IMG/VR virus record: IMGVR_UViG_3300015171_000021
Coordinates: 1 to 30,892 of that record
From: a virus
DNA length: 30,892 nucleotides
Reading direction: 5' to 3' (one strand)
In this document: positions 13,183 to 20,346 of the stretch, piece after piece
Layout: every line of letters begins with the position of its first letter
Numbering within the stretch: position 1 is the first letter of the stretch
Translations under genes and position numbers: made by a program
Notes under the pieces: model-generated
Told to the model about the DNA's origin: nothing
The model's database searches: none
The model's input: only the letters and a program-made list of their open reading frames with translations

Positions 13183-13575
13183 ATGGCGCTTCCCACCAAC
13201 GAGTGCATCCCGATCTACGAGGACGGCGAGCGCGTGACCGGCGTGGTTCTGACCGCGGCGGTCACCGGCAAGCGGTTCGTGAAGATCGCGGCCAGCAAGC
13301 CCGCAGGCGGCAACCTCCAGATCGCGCCGGTCACGGTCGGCGCGACGAAGCCGCTCGGCGTCGCGTCCTCGGACTGCAACGTCGCGGACGTCGTGACCGT
13401 CCTCACCGGGCCGGGCATGATCATGCCCGTGACCGCGGGCGGCACCGTCACGAACGGCCAGGAGCTGGAGATCGACTCCGTCGGCCGCGTCGTCACGCTC
13501 GCAGCCGGACGGCCCGTCGGGCTGGCCGTGAGCGACGCGACGATCGGCCTCGACTGTCTCGTCAAGCTCTACTAG
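13183..13575 (+). CDS. Capsid decoration-type protein (DUF2190-like)
   Basis: 130 residues, ATG 6 nt after AGGAG (13172-13176). The beta-rich sequence with repeated turns (DGERVTGVVLTAAVTGKRFV, GATKPLGVASSD, TVTNGQELEIDSVGRVVTLA, RPVGLAVSD) matches the DUF2190 style of small proteins sitting between protease and major capsid. These are thought to decorate or stabilise the head. It lacks a recognisable enzymatic motif. Its position immediately before the capsid gene strongly supports the role. Confidence 0.72.
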   Translation: MALPTNECIPIYEDGERVTGVVLTAAVTGKRFVKIAASKPAGGNLQIAPVTVGATKPLGVASSDCNVADVVTVLTGPGMIMPVTAGGTVTNGQELEIDSVGRVVTLAAGRPVGLAVSDATIGLDCLVKLY

Positions 13576-13611
13576 AGGGTCCTGGCGGCCCCCGAAAATA
13601 GGAGTTACTGA

Positions 13612-14505
13612 ATGCCCACCATGCAGCACCCCCTGGGGCCGCCAACGCTTAGCGGTACCCAGGTCACCGTCGACGTCAGCCTCCAGTCGCCGACGCGGAT
13701 CACGCACTACCTGTCCGATATCACGCTGCAGAAGTTCCTGAGCGAGAAGGTGTTCTCGTCTGACGGCGGCGTGAGTGGCGGCGCGGTGATCTACGACCAG
13801 CTGGACACGAACCAGCTCTACCCGACGCGCATGCCGGAGCCGGTCGCGCCGGGCAGCGAGTTCCCGAGCATCCAGGACGCTCGGATCCCGCCCAAGGTCG
13901 CGACCGTCGCCAAGTGGGGCGCGAAATTCTTCATCACGGACGAAGCTCGCGACCGCAACGACGTGTCCCTGTTCACCAACTCGCTGCGCCGCCTCGGGAA
14001 CGGGATGGTGAAGACGATCGACACCGTCGCGGTCGCGACGATGGAAGCGGAGTTCACGAACCGGCCGGGGCAGGTCATCGCCGGGCACTCGTGGAGCACC
14101 GTCATGCCGATCGGCTCGACGCCCGCGAACCCGCGGATCTGGCCGGGAGCGGACTTCCAGGCCGCGCTGCAGCTCACGCAGACGCAAGAGCTGGGCTACG
14201 TGCTCGACACGGTGCTGCTGAACCCGGTCGACGCGAGCCAGCTCGCGTTCGTGTACGGCGCGACGAACCTCACCGAGGCACTCGGCATGTACGGCCTGGA
14301 GCGGTTCGTGTCGAACCGCGTCCCGGCGGGGCAGTGCTACGTGATCGCCGCGCAGGTGCCGGGCGGGATGCGCATCGAGTCGCCACTGGGCACGATCACG
14401 TGGCGCGAGGAGGAGATCCAGTCGACGTGGATCCAGGCGAGCGTGCGGCCCGTGTTCTACATCGACGAGCCGCTCGCGATGGTCAAGATCACGGGGATCG
14501 CGTAG
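13612..14505 (+). CDS. Major capsid protein
   Basis: 297 residues, ATG with AGGAG (13602-13606) as ribosome site. The sequence has the features of an HK97-fold coat protein of the Mu/actinophage type: an N-terminal arm, a P-x-x-A-T-V-A-K-W-G-A-K-F-F-I-T-D-E spine-helix entry, a long helix (RNDVSLFTNSLRRLGNGMVK), an A-domain-like Q-L-T-Q-T-Q-E-L-G-Y segment and a final strand (VFYIDEPLAMVKITGI). No cleavage site can be fixed. It lies after protease and decoration genes and before connector genes, as expected. Confidence 0.85.
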   Translation: MPTMQHPLGPPTLSGTQVTVDVSLQSPTRITHYLSDITLQKFLSEKVFSSDGGVSGGAVIYDQLDTNQLYPTRMPEPVAPGSEFPSIQDARIPPKVATVAKWGAKFFITDEARDRNDVSLFTNSLRRLGNGMVKTIDTVAVATMEAEFTNRPGQVIAGHSWSTVMPIGSTPANPRIWPGADFQAALQLTQTQELGYVLDTVLLNPVDASQLAFVYGATNLTEALGMYGLERFVSNRVPAGQCYVIAAQVPGGMRIESPLGTITWREEEIQSTWIQASVRPVFYIDEPLAMVKITGIA

Positions 14506-14508
14506 ATC

Positions 14509-15099
14509 ATGGCTGCTAGCACCCGCATCGTCGCGTTCGGCGCGATCACCTATGACGACGCCGATGGCGTCCACCGCATGGCCAGTCAGGGCGACGAGGT
14601 TACGCTCGGGAAGCCCGACGAGGACCGCCTCGACCGGCTCGGCGCGCTCTACCCGAAGGACTACGATCCCGACAAGGCCGCGCTCGACGAGGCCACGGCC
14701 GCGCTCGCCCCGATGGGCGTCGACTCGGCGCTCAACGACGCGCGCGTCGCGGTCGGTATCCGCGACGCGCAGATCGCGGAGCTTCAGGCCGAGCTGCTGC
14801 AGAAGGATCAGCAGATCGCGGCGCTCCAGAACGCGCCGCGCCCCGAGGGGCCCGCGGGGTCGCCGAGCGCGAAGCTCGACCCGGCCGCGGAGCGCCGCGC
14901 GAAGCGCGCAGCCGCCGCAGCACAGGCCGCGACGGAGCCCGAGGACAAGAATCGGCCGAGCGCGAAGGCCGCGGCGGCCGCTCAGGCGGGCACGGAGCAG
15001 GCGATCGCCAGCGACCCGTTCGACTCGTCGAACCAGACGCCGCCCGTCGCGGTCAACCCCGACGGCACGGTCGTCGCGGACGACGCCACTAAGCGGTAG
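14509..15099 (+). CDS. Ala-rich coiled-coil protein downstream of capsid
   Basis: 196 residues from ATG, 3 nt after the capsid stop. Residues 1-50 are a small folded segment (GVHRMASQGDEVTLGKPDEDRLDRLGALYP) like the N-terminus of several short phage head proteins. Residues 84-109 (RDAQIAELQAELLQKDQQ) are a clear coiled coil. The C-terminal third is disordered with a duplicated AK-x-AAAAAQA-x-TE element (131-143 and 152-163). Probably a head or connector accessory; no family assigned. Confidence 0.6.
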   Translation: MAASTRIVAFGAITYDDADGVHRMASQGDEVTLGKPDEDRLDRLGALYPKDYDPDKAALDEATAALAPMGVDSALNDARVAVGIRDAQIAELQAELLQKDQQIAALQNAPRPEGPAGSPSAKLDPAAERRAKRAAAAAQAATEPEDKNRPSAKAAAAAQAGTEQAIASDPFDSSNQTPPVAVNPDGTVVADDATKR

Positions 15100-15105
15100 C
15101 CCGGC

Positions 15106-15636
15106 GTGTCCTTCGTGCCGGAAACGGACGACGCCACGCCGGTCGTCGCGTACCGGCCGACGGTCAAGCACGTCGCTGAGGAGATTCCCGCCCGCGTCCT
15201 CGACGCTGGCGGGAATCGCCCCGGCACGTTCACGAGCGCCACGACCCCGACCGGCGACCAGGTCGAGCGGATCATCGACAAGAGCCTGGGCGAGGTGGCG
15301 ATGACGCTCGGGTACGTCGTGCCCGCCTCGTGCCTGCTCGGCGCGCAGCGGCTCGTGGCGCTCCACGCCGCTGCGAGCATCGAGATGGGGTACTGGCCGG
15401 AACAGTCCGGGAGCGGCACCGCGACGCTCCTCGCGCGCCTCGACGCGCGGTACGACAAGCTCCTGCCGATGGTCGAGAGGTGCATCGCGATGAGCGGCGC
15501 GGGCGGCCCCGACACCGATATCGCGACGGCCGACGAGGGCACGAAGCCGCAGTGGGGATTCCCGGTCGGCGCGGAAGTCGCGGAAGGCGCCGAACGCAGC
15601 CTGCTCTCCTACCCCGACCCGCGGAAACTCTGGTGA
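15106..15636 (+). CDS. Putative head-tail connector/adaptor protein
   Basis: 176 residues from GTG. It is helical with the head-tail adaptor style: VERIIDKSLGEVAMTLGYVV, a helix RLVALHAAASIEMGYWPEQS, and ARLDARYDKLLPMVERCI. These resemble gp6/DUF1320-type connector proteins that form a ring under the portal. The gene sits exactly where such a protein is expected, between capsid and the virion morphogenesis protein. Stop overlaps the next GTG. Confidence 0.65.
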   Translation: MSFVPETDDATPVVAYRPTVKHVAEEIPARVLDAGGNRPGTFTSATTPTGDQVERIIDKSLGEVAMTLGYVVPASCLLGAQRLVALHAAASIEMGYWPEQSGSGTATLLARLDARYDKLLPMVERCIAMSGAGGPDTDIATADEGTKPQWGFPVGAEVAEGAERSLLSYPDPRKLW

Positions 15637-16127
15637 GACTCACCGCTGAAATCTCCGGTGACCAGCAGATAAATCACGAGCTGCTCGCGATCACCGACCG
15701 CGCGCTGAACGCCACGCCCGTGTGGGAAGCGATCATGATCGACCTGGAGCACGTCGAGCGCGGCCAGTTCGACTCCGAGGGCGGCGACGCGAGCGGCGGC
15801 TGGCAGCAGCTCTCCGACTCGTGGTTGGCGTACAAGACGCGGAACGGGTATGACACGCGGATCCTGCGCATGACGGGCGCCCTGTTCGACTCGCTGACGA
15901 GCGGCACGGCGGACTACGCGGTGCGGGAGATCACGCCGCTGGGCTTCACGTTCGGGACGACGCGGCCGCACGCGGGTGTGCATCAGCGCGGGTCGCGCGA
16001 CGGGCGCGTGCCGCAGCGGAAGTTCCTGGAGTTGACGCAGGAGCGCCGCGAGGCGTACGTCCGCAGCCTGCTCGGCTGGGTACGCACCGGCAACCCCCTG
16101 CCGTACCTCAAGCGCCGAGGCGCCTGA
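15633..16127 (+). CDS. Virion morphogenesis (Mu gpG / P2 gpS-like) tail completion protein
   Basis: 164 residues, GTG overlapping the previous TGA. The pattern W-x-A-I-x-I-D-L-x-H-V-E-R-x-Q-F-D-S-E, then W-x-Q-L-S-x-x-x-L-x-Y-K, R-I-L-R-x-T-G-A-L-F-D-S-L-T, and H-x-x-G-S-R-D-G-R-V-P-Q-R-K-F-L matches the Phage_tail_S (virion morphogenesis) family. Members complete the head-tail neck. The conserved P-x-R-x-F-L ending is intact. Coupled by overlap to both neighbours. Confidence 0.82.
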   Translation: MRLTAEISGDQQINHELLAITDRALNATPVWEAIMIDLEHVERGQFDSEGGDASGGWQQLSDSWLAYKTRNGYDTRILRMTGALFDSLTSGTADYAVREITPLGFTFGTTRPHAGVHQRGSRDGRVPQRKFLELTQERREAYVRSLLGWVRTGNPLPYLKRRGA

Positions 16128-16771
16128 TGCCTGTCGCGGCCACGAACCAGTTCGGCGACCTGTTCGTCAACACGCAGCTCGAAGGCGTGCTCGCGAACCT
16201 CCTGCGCGCGTGGATGCCGACGTACCTCGCCGAAGTCGTGAGGCAGCACCCGCTGCCGGACGCGACGGTCACGCTCGCGCCGCCCGCGAGCGTCGCGACG
16301 CACAGGCGGGATGCGCGCTGGGGCGAGGAGAGCCTCCCGAGCGTCGTGGTACAGATCCCGGGCACGACGAGCACGGAGAAGCGCGGCGACGGGACGGCCG
16401 CGGCGTGGTGGGCGGTCACCGTCCTCTGCGTCGTGCAGGCGTCGACGCTGGAGGACACGAACCGCCTCTCGGGGTACTACACCGCCGCCGCGCGCGGCGT
16501 GCTGATGCAGCAGCGGCACCTGCTCGGCCTCGTCGACGACGTCGAGTGGCTCGACGAGCGGCACGACCGGATCCTCACGAACGAGGACAAGCAGCGCAGC
16601 CTGCAGGTCGGGTCGCTGACGATGCACATGCTCGTCGAGCACATGGTCAACGCGCGCTTCGGCCCGCTCGGGATCAGCGACCTCCCGAACCCGGCGATCC
16701 CCGCGCCGTACGCATACCCGCCGCTGCCGACCTCCAACACCGTCGTCACGGACGCGCAGGCCCAGTCGTGA
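16127..16771 (+). CDS. Putative tail terminator/neck protein
   Basis: 214 residues, ATG in TGATG overlap. It has a helical N-terminus, then an alpha/beta core (SVVVQIPGTTSTEKRGDG, WWAVTVLCVVQASTLEDTNR, VEWLDERHD), consistent with a tail terminator that caps the tail tube. Position after the gpG-like gene and before the sheath supports this. No decisive motif, so the function is mainly inferred from order. Confidence 0.55.
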   Translation: MPVAATNQFGDLFVNTQLEGVLANLLRAWMPTYLAEVVRQHPLPDATVTLAPPASVATHRRDARWGEESLPSVVVQIPGTTSTEKRGDGTAAAWWAVTVLCVVQASTLEDTNRLSGYYTAAARGVLMQQRHLLGLVDDVEWLDERHDRILTNEDKQRSLQVGSLTMHMLVEHMVNARFGPLGISDLPNPAIPAPYAYPPLPTSNTVVTDAQAQS

Positions 16772-16962
16772 ACGGCGATGCCGACGACGTGCGCGAACTG
16801 CTCGAAGAAGTCGTCGACGACGAGCGCTGGCGCATCATCGAGCTAGTCGCGGTCGAGACGCTCCTGCGCACCGTGCATGACCTCGGCGTGCCGACGCAGG
16901 CGCGCGTTGACGCTGCGGCCGCGCTCCTCCAAGCCGCTCAATCCCGACAAGGAGTTTCCTGA
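16768..16962 (+). CDS. Small helical acidic protein
   Basis: 64 residues, GTG overlapping the previous TGA. Entirely helical and acidic at the start (DADDVRELLEEVVDDERWRI), with a second helix (ARVDAAAALLQAAQ). Function unknown; short helical proteins occur in the neck/sheath interval of related phages. Its 3' end contains the AAGGAG ribosome site for the next gene. Confidence 0.55.
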   Translation: MNGDADDVRELLEEVVDDERWRIIELVAVETLLRTVHDLGVPTQARVDAAAALLQAAQSRQGVS

Positions 16963-17225
16963 TGGCTCGCAAGTTCATGAACCCCACGACGCACGTGATC
17001 CACGTCAAGGACGGCGCGCCCGTCGCGAGCGGCGGGACGTTCACCGCGAAGGGGGACGAGGACTGGCTCGCGCTGCTCCTGAACGGCGGCGAGGCCGTGA
17101 GCGTCGACCCGGACAAGGTCGAGGACGATCGCGATGCGGCAGCGGCGAGCGTGAAAGCGCAGACGGACGCCGCGAAGGGCGACAATGCAGACGTGCCCGC
17201 TAGCAGCAGTCAGGAGCCGCGCTAA
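16962..17225 (+). CDS. Small protein before tail sheath
   Basis: 87 residues, ATG in TGATG overlap behind AAGGAG. The first half is a small beta unit (MNPTTHVIHVKDGAPVASGG), followed by an L-A-L-L-L-N-G-G segment; the second half is an acidic, Ala-rich disordered tail. No family recognised. Position immediately before the sheath suggests a minor structural role. Confidence 0.55.
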   Translation: MARKFMNPTTHVIHVKDGAPVASGGTFTAKGDEDWLALLLNGGEAVSVDPDKVEDDRDAAAASVKAQTDAAKGDNADVPASSSQEPR

Positions 17226-18655
17226 TGCCACGACCCGGAATCGACATTCTGACGGTCGATACCGCCCCGCCGTTCGTGACGAACACGGACACGGGGCAGG
17301 CATTCGCGGCCGCGAGCACCAGTCGCGGCCCGACGACACCGCAGCTGCTCCAGTCGCTCGCGGACTTCACGCGCCTGTACGGCCCGCGCGTGACCACGAG
17401 CATGGCGTACGACTGGGTCGATGCGGCGTTCCACTCGGGCCTCGGGAAGCTCTGGTTTAGCCGCCTCGTGGGGCCCGGCGCGACCGCTGCGAGCAAGGTG
17501 ATCCTGAACGTCGGGACGATGTTCACGGTGACCGCGAACGGCGTCGGCACGTGGGCCAACGCGGTCAACGTGTCGATCGTCAGCGACGGCGGCGGCCTGT
17601 TCCACATGCTCGTCGCGTTCACGGACACGGACGGCACGGTCTACACCGAGCAGTCCCCGAGCACGAGTGATCCGGCGCAGGTCGCGTCGTGGGGCGACTC
17701 GGCGCAGTTCGTCCGCGTCGCGGTCGGCACGGCCGCGATGATCGCCGTCGCCGCCGCTCCGCTCGCGACCGGCACGGACGACACCGCGAACGAGAACGAC
17801 ACGGCGCTCGGCGTCGCGCTCGCACGCTTCACGGTCGCGATGGGGCCGGGGCAGGTTGCCGCTCCGGGCCGCACGACGATCACCGCGATCCAGGCGATCG
17901 CCGATCACGCCGCCGCGAACTTCCGCGTCGCGCTCGCGGACGCTCCCGACACCGCGACCGCGTCGACGATCACGGCGCTGGCCGTGACCGTGAGAGCGCT
18001 CACGAACGCGCGGTACGTGCAGCTCCTCGCGCCCTGGATCTACGTCCCGGGCCTGATCGGCGGCACGACGCGCCGCGTGCCGTACTCCGCGCTCCAGGCC
18101 GGACTGATCGCGCAGAGCGACCAGGCGAACCCGGTCAGCTTCGCGGTCGCGGGGCCCGCGCGGGGACGCTCCGCGTACCCGCTCGACGTCACGCAGTCCT
18201 ACATCGACACGGACAGGGCGCTGCTCTCCGCGGCGGGCGTCACGATCGGCCGGAACCGCAACGGCGCCGTGACGACGTTCGACTACGTCTCGGCCGCGAA
18301 CCCGCTGACCTTGCCGCAGTGGGTGAACTTCGGCTCCGCGCGGCTCGTGATGTACGCGCAGGCCAACGGCCGCAAGATCGCCGAGGCGTTCATGTTCCAG
18401 CCGATCGACGGCAAGAGCATCCTCATCAACACGTTCGCGGAAGCGCTCAACGCGATGCTGAAGCCCCTGCAGGACGCCGGAGCGATCTACGGCTCCGACG
18501 CCAATCCGGGGTACCGCGTCGACACGAGCGGGAACACGATCACGACGATCGCGAACAACGAGCTGCACGCCACTATGCTGCTCCGTACCAGCCCGTTCGC
18601 GCAGTGGATCGCCGTCAACATCGTGAACGTCGCGATCAGCCAGACAGGGGTCTAA
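17225..18655 (+). CDS. Tail sheath protein
   Basis: 476 residues, ATG in TAATG overlap. The contractile sheath that drives the tube through the host envelope. It starts with the typical PRPGIDI-x-T-x-D-T-x-P segment and an A-x-S-x-R-G-P-x-x-P entry, contains W-x-x-A-V-N-V-S-I-V in the central domain, and ends with the conserved domain containing L-x-A-A-G-V-x-x-G-R-N-R-N-G-A-V, G-S-A-R-L-V-M-Y-A and the final N-I-V-N-V-A-I-S handshake strand. Its presence defines a myovirus-type tail. Confidence 0.9.
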   Translation: MPRPGIDILTVDTAPPFVTNTDTGQAFAAASTSRGPTTPQLLQSLADFTRLYGPRVTTSMAYDWVDAAFHSGLGKLWFSRLVGPGATAASKVILNVGTMFTVTANGVGTWANAVNVSIVSDGGGLFHMLVAFTDTDGTVYTEQSPSTSDPAQVASWGDSAQFVRVAVGTAAMIAVAAAPLATGTDDTANENDTALGVALARFTVAMGPGQVAAPGRTTITAIQAIADHAAANFRVALADAPDTATASTITALAVTVRALTNARYVQLLAPWIYVPGLIGGTTRRVPYSALQAGLIAQSDQANPVSFAVAGPARGRSAYPLDVTQSYIDTDRALLSAAGVTIGRNRNGAVTTFDYVSAANPLTLPQWVNFGSARLVMYAQANGRKIAEAFMFQPIDGKSILINTFAEALNAMLKPLQDAGAIYGSDANPGYRVDTSGNTITTIANNELHATMLLRTSPFAQWIAVNIVNVAISQTGV

Positions 18656-18658
18656 CGC

Positions 18659-19090
18659 ATGCGCCAAGACCAGTTCGCAGTCCACGTCACGCTCGTCGAC
18701 CCGGACAGCGGCGCGAACATTCCGCTCGGGATCTGGGACAAGGCGACGGGCGGCGACGTCGACTCCAGCGAGACGAAGTACCGGCCGGGTGGCGGGCAGG
18801 GCGACGAGATCGTCATCGGCGGCGCGAAGACGACCAGCAACCTGATCGTCGAGAAGCTCTGCAATCGCGACTCCGACGGCGTCTCGATCGCGAAGTGGAT
18901 GCGCTGGGCGGGGCGGGCGCGCGCGCTCGTGACGATCCACTACCTGACGCCGAACTATGACGCGACGGGCGGGCCCGCATTGTCCTACGCGGGGCAGTTG
19001 AAGAAGGTCACGCCGCCCGCGGCCGACTCGAACGGGAACGCCGCGGCGCTCGTCGCGCTCGAAATCTCCTGCGCCGGACTACCCACCTAA
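18659..19090 (+). CDS. Tail tube protein
   Basis: 143 residues, ATG 3 nt after the sheath stop. A small beta-rich protein whose V-H-V-T-L-V-D start, P-L-G-I-W-D-K-A-x-G-G-D-V-D-S, and the strand VTIHYLTPNYD fit the tube subunit of contractile phages. Length is typical. It directly follows the sheath, the near-universal arrangement. Confidence 0.83.
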   Translation: MRQDQFAVHVTLVDPDSGANIPLGIWDKATGGDVDSSETKYRPGGGQGDEIVIGGAKTTSNLIVEKLCNRDSDGVSIAKWMRWAGRARALVTIHYLTPNYDATGGPALSYAGQLKKVTPPAADSNGNAAALVALEISCAGLPT

Positions 19091-19103
19091 CTGGAGGACT
19101 CGG

Positions 19104-19406
19104 ATGGCGAAAGCCACGAGCAAGCTCACCCGCACGACCAGTTCCAAGCCGCAGGCGAGCGACAAGGGCAGCAAGGGCCCGGCGATCCCGAAGCCGACGC
19201 AGGGCAGCGCCGCGAAGGTTTCGATGCAGCCCGGCACGGGTCGCCGCACGGGTGCGCAGAAGGCGCCGCCGAAGCAGACGATGCCGCAGGGCAAGGTCGG
19301 GCAGATGCCCGGCCAGCTCGTGAACGGCTTGCCGACGCCGCTCGCGCAGGGCCGGATCCGCGCGCCGCTCGTCGGCGGGCCCGTCCCCAAGGGCTCCCCC
19401 CGCTAG
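19104..19406 (+). CDS. Basic, disordered Lys/Gly/Pro-rich protein
   Basis: 100 residues, ATG with a strong GGAGGA (19093-19098) ribosome site. It is almost entirely Lys, Gly, Pro, Gln, Ser and Ala, with no predicted fold and few acidic residues. It is not a known tail component; a nucleic-acid- or tube-binding accessory is conceivable. It is the last gene before the terminator at 19477. Confidence 0.55.
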   Translation: MAKATSKLTRTTSSKPQASDKGSKGPAIPKPTQGSAAKVSMQPGTGRRTGAQKAPPKQTMPQGKVGQMPGQLVNGLPTPLAQGRIRAPLVGGPVPKGSPR

Positions 19407-19476
19407 ACTCGGATCGCTTCGGCGGGCCTGGTGGACAGGTTCAGAGAGGACGCGGACTCTGCCGATACCCGCGACG

Positions 19477-19512
19477 CGACGGCCCCCGCCGAGCCACCTG
19501 CGGGGGCCGTCG
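19477..19512 (+). terminator. Perfect 13-bp hairpin terminator after the head/tube block
   Basis: CGACGGCCCCCGC (19477-19489) pairs exactly with GCGGGGGCCGTCG (19500-19512) around a 10-nt loop. No U-tract. The 148-nt gap 19407-19554 holds only this, the following -10 candidate and a ribosome site. Confidence 0.75.
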
Positions 19513-19516
19513 TCTG

Positions 19517-19522
19517 TACCCT
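19517..19522 (+). promoter_or_regulatory. Candidate -10 box for the tail chaperone/tape measure unit
   Basis: TACCCT, in the context TGTACCCT, 32 nt before ATG 19555. Unlike most sites here the gene has a leader with GGAGG (19544-19548) as ribosome site. The TGTACnnT just behind a terminator hairpin repeats the arrangement at 1713-1726. Confidence 0.4.
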
Positions 19523-19554
19523 CCCGGTGTCCACCCCGACTGCGGAGGCCCCTC

Positions 19555-20139
19555 ATGCCCAGTACGACCGACCCGGCGGCCGCTGACCTCGCGGCGTTCG
19601 ACGATCAGCTACAGGGCGGCGCCGCGCCCGCTGTTCCGGCCGCGCAGGGGTCGATCCTCGCGCAGCTCCGCTCGGAGTACGACAAGAGCATGGCGGAGCG
19701 CACGATCATCCTCGCGCTGCCGTGGCTCGACGGGCTCTGGGGCAAGTTCACGCCGATCGACGTGCCCGACTACGAGGAGGCGCGCAAGCGCCGCGTCGAG
19801 ACGATGGACGACAACCTGCTGATGACCGCCGACTCGATCGCGCGGCACTGCGTCGAGATCCTCTACGGGGATAGTCGCGAGACGGCCGAGCCGCTGCAGG
19901 CGGTCGTGGAGCGCGAGACGGGAAAGACGCTCTCGGGCCCGATCCGGTTCGACGAGAACCTCGCGCTGATGTTCGGCATCGAAGACCCCACGGGCGCGCC
20001 GCTGCGGCCGCGCGCGATCGTGCTCGGCCTGCTCACGCGGCCGACGGACAAGCTGCCGTTCACGGCGTTCGCGGAGAAGCTCGTCTTGTGGAGCCGCGGC
20101 GAGGCCGGGAAGGCGGTCGAGGACGCCGTGGGGGAATAG
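19555..20139 (+). CDS. Tail assembly chaperone, N-terminal frame
   Basis: 194 residues, ATG with GGAGG. It precedes the tape measure gene, as tail chaperones (lambda gpG type) do, and would bind the tape measure protein while the tube assembles. Sequence: an Ala-rich N-terminus, then T-I-I-L-A-L-P-W-L-D-G-L-W-G-K-F-x-P-I-D-V-P-D-Y and a helical body ending F-T-A-F-A-E-K-L-V-L-W-S-R-G-E-A. The last codons are GTG GGG GAA TAG, containing a slippery heptamer that can shift ribosomes into the -1 frame of the next gene. Acidic, as in the family. Confidence 0.75.
   Translation: MPSTTDPAAADLAAFDDQLQGGAAPAVPAAQGSILAQLRSEYDKSMAERTIILALPWLDGLWGKFTPIDVPDYEEARKRRVETMDDNLLMTADSIARHCVEILYGDSRETAEPLQAVVERETGKTLSGPIRFDENLALMFGIEDPTGAPLRPRAIVLGLLTRPTDKLPFTAFAEKLVLWSRGEAGKAVEDAVGE
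20130..20136 (+). other. Candidate -1 ribosomal frameshift site
   Basis: G-GGG-GAA directly before the TAG of the chaperone frame. Slippage by one base lets translation continue into the -1 frame, which is open to 20345, giving a G-GT-type fusion. Position and type match the known phage tail chaperone recoding scheme. Confidence 0.55.
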
Positions 20140-20155
20140 AGAGCCAGGCTCCACG

Positions 20156-20161
20156 TATCCT
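20156..20161 (+). promoter_or_regulatory. Candidate leaderless -10 box inside the chaperone region
   Basis: TATCCT, 7 nt before GTG 20169 (spacer GGAGAGC, which also reads as a weak GGAGAG Shine-Dalgarno at close range). It could let the second chaperone frame be expressed alone. Confidence 0.35.
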
Positions 20162-20168
20162 GGAGAGC

Positions 20169-20345
20169 GTGGGCCTGGCAATGCACTTCGGAGTCGACCC
20201 GATCCTGATGCTGACCAGCGGCGACCCGATCCTCGCTCGCGTCCTCGACGACGTCGTGACCGCCGCGCAGGCCGAGCGGGCGCATGAGCGGGACGCGCTC
20301 GCGGCCGCGATCGGGAACGCCGTCAACAAGGTGATGGGCGGGTAG
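20169..20345 (+). CDS. Tail assembly chaperone, second (-1) frame
   Basis: 58 residues if started at GTG 20169; as a -1 frameshift extension of the upstream frame the added segment runs from 20136 to 20345. The sequence L-A-M-H-F-G-V-D-P-I-L-M-L-T followed by a helix (ILARVLDDVVTAAQAERAHE) resembles the second part of chaperone pairs in other phages. It ends 1 nt before the tape measure start, which fits the T segment of the G-GT model. Whether it is made only as a fusion, alone, or both cannot be told from sequence. Confidence 0.6.
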   Translation: MGLAMHFGVDPILMLTSGDPILARVLDDVVTAAQAERAHERDALAAAIGNAVNKVMGG

Positions 20346-20346
20346 C

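Noticed and set aside
13135-15366. Long open frame of 743 codons on the minus strand
   Set aside because: It lies opposite protease end, decoration, capsid and connector genes that have clear family signatures. High third-position GC produces long antisense frames; its product is an Arg/Asp/Val-rich string without domain patterns.
19527-19590. Possible leader peptide from GTG after TACCCT
   Set aside because: Short, out of frame with the chaperone and without supporting features; a leader with GGAGG before ATG 19555 is simpler.
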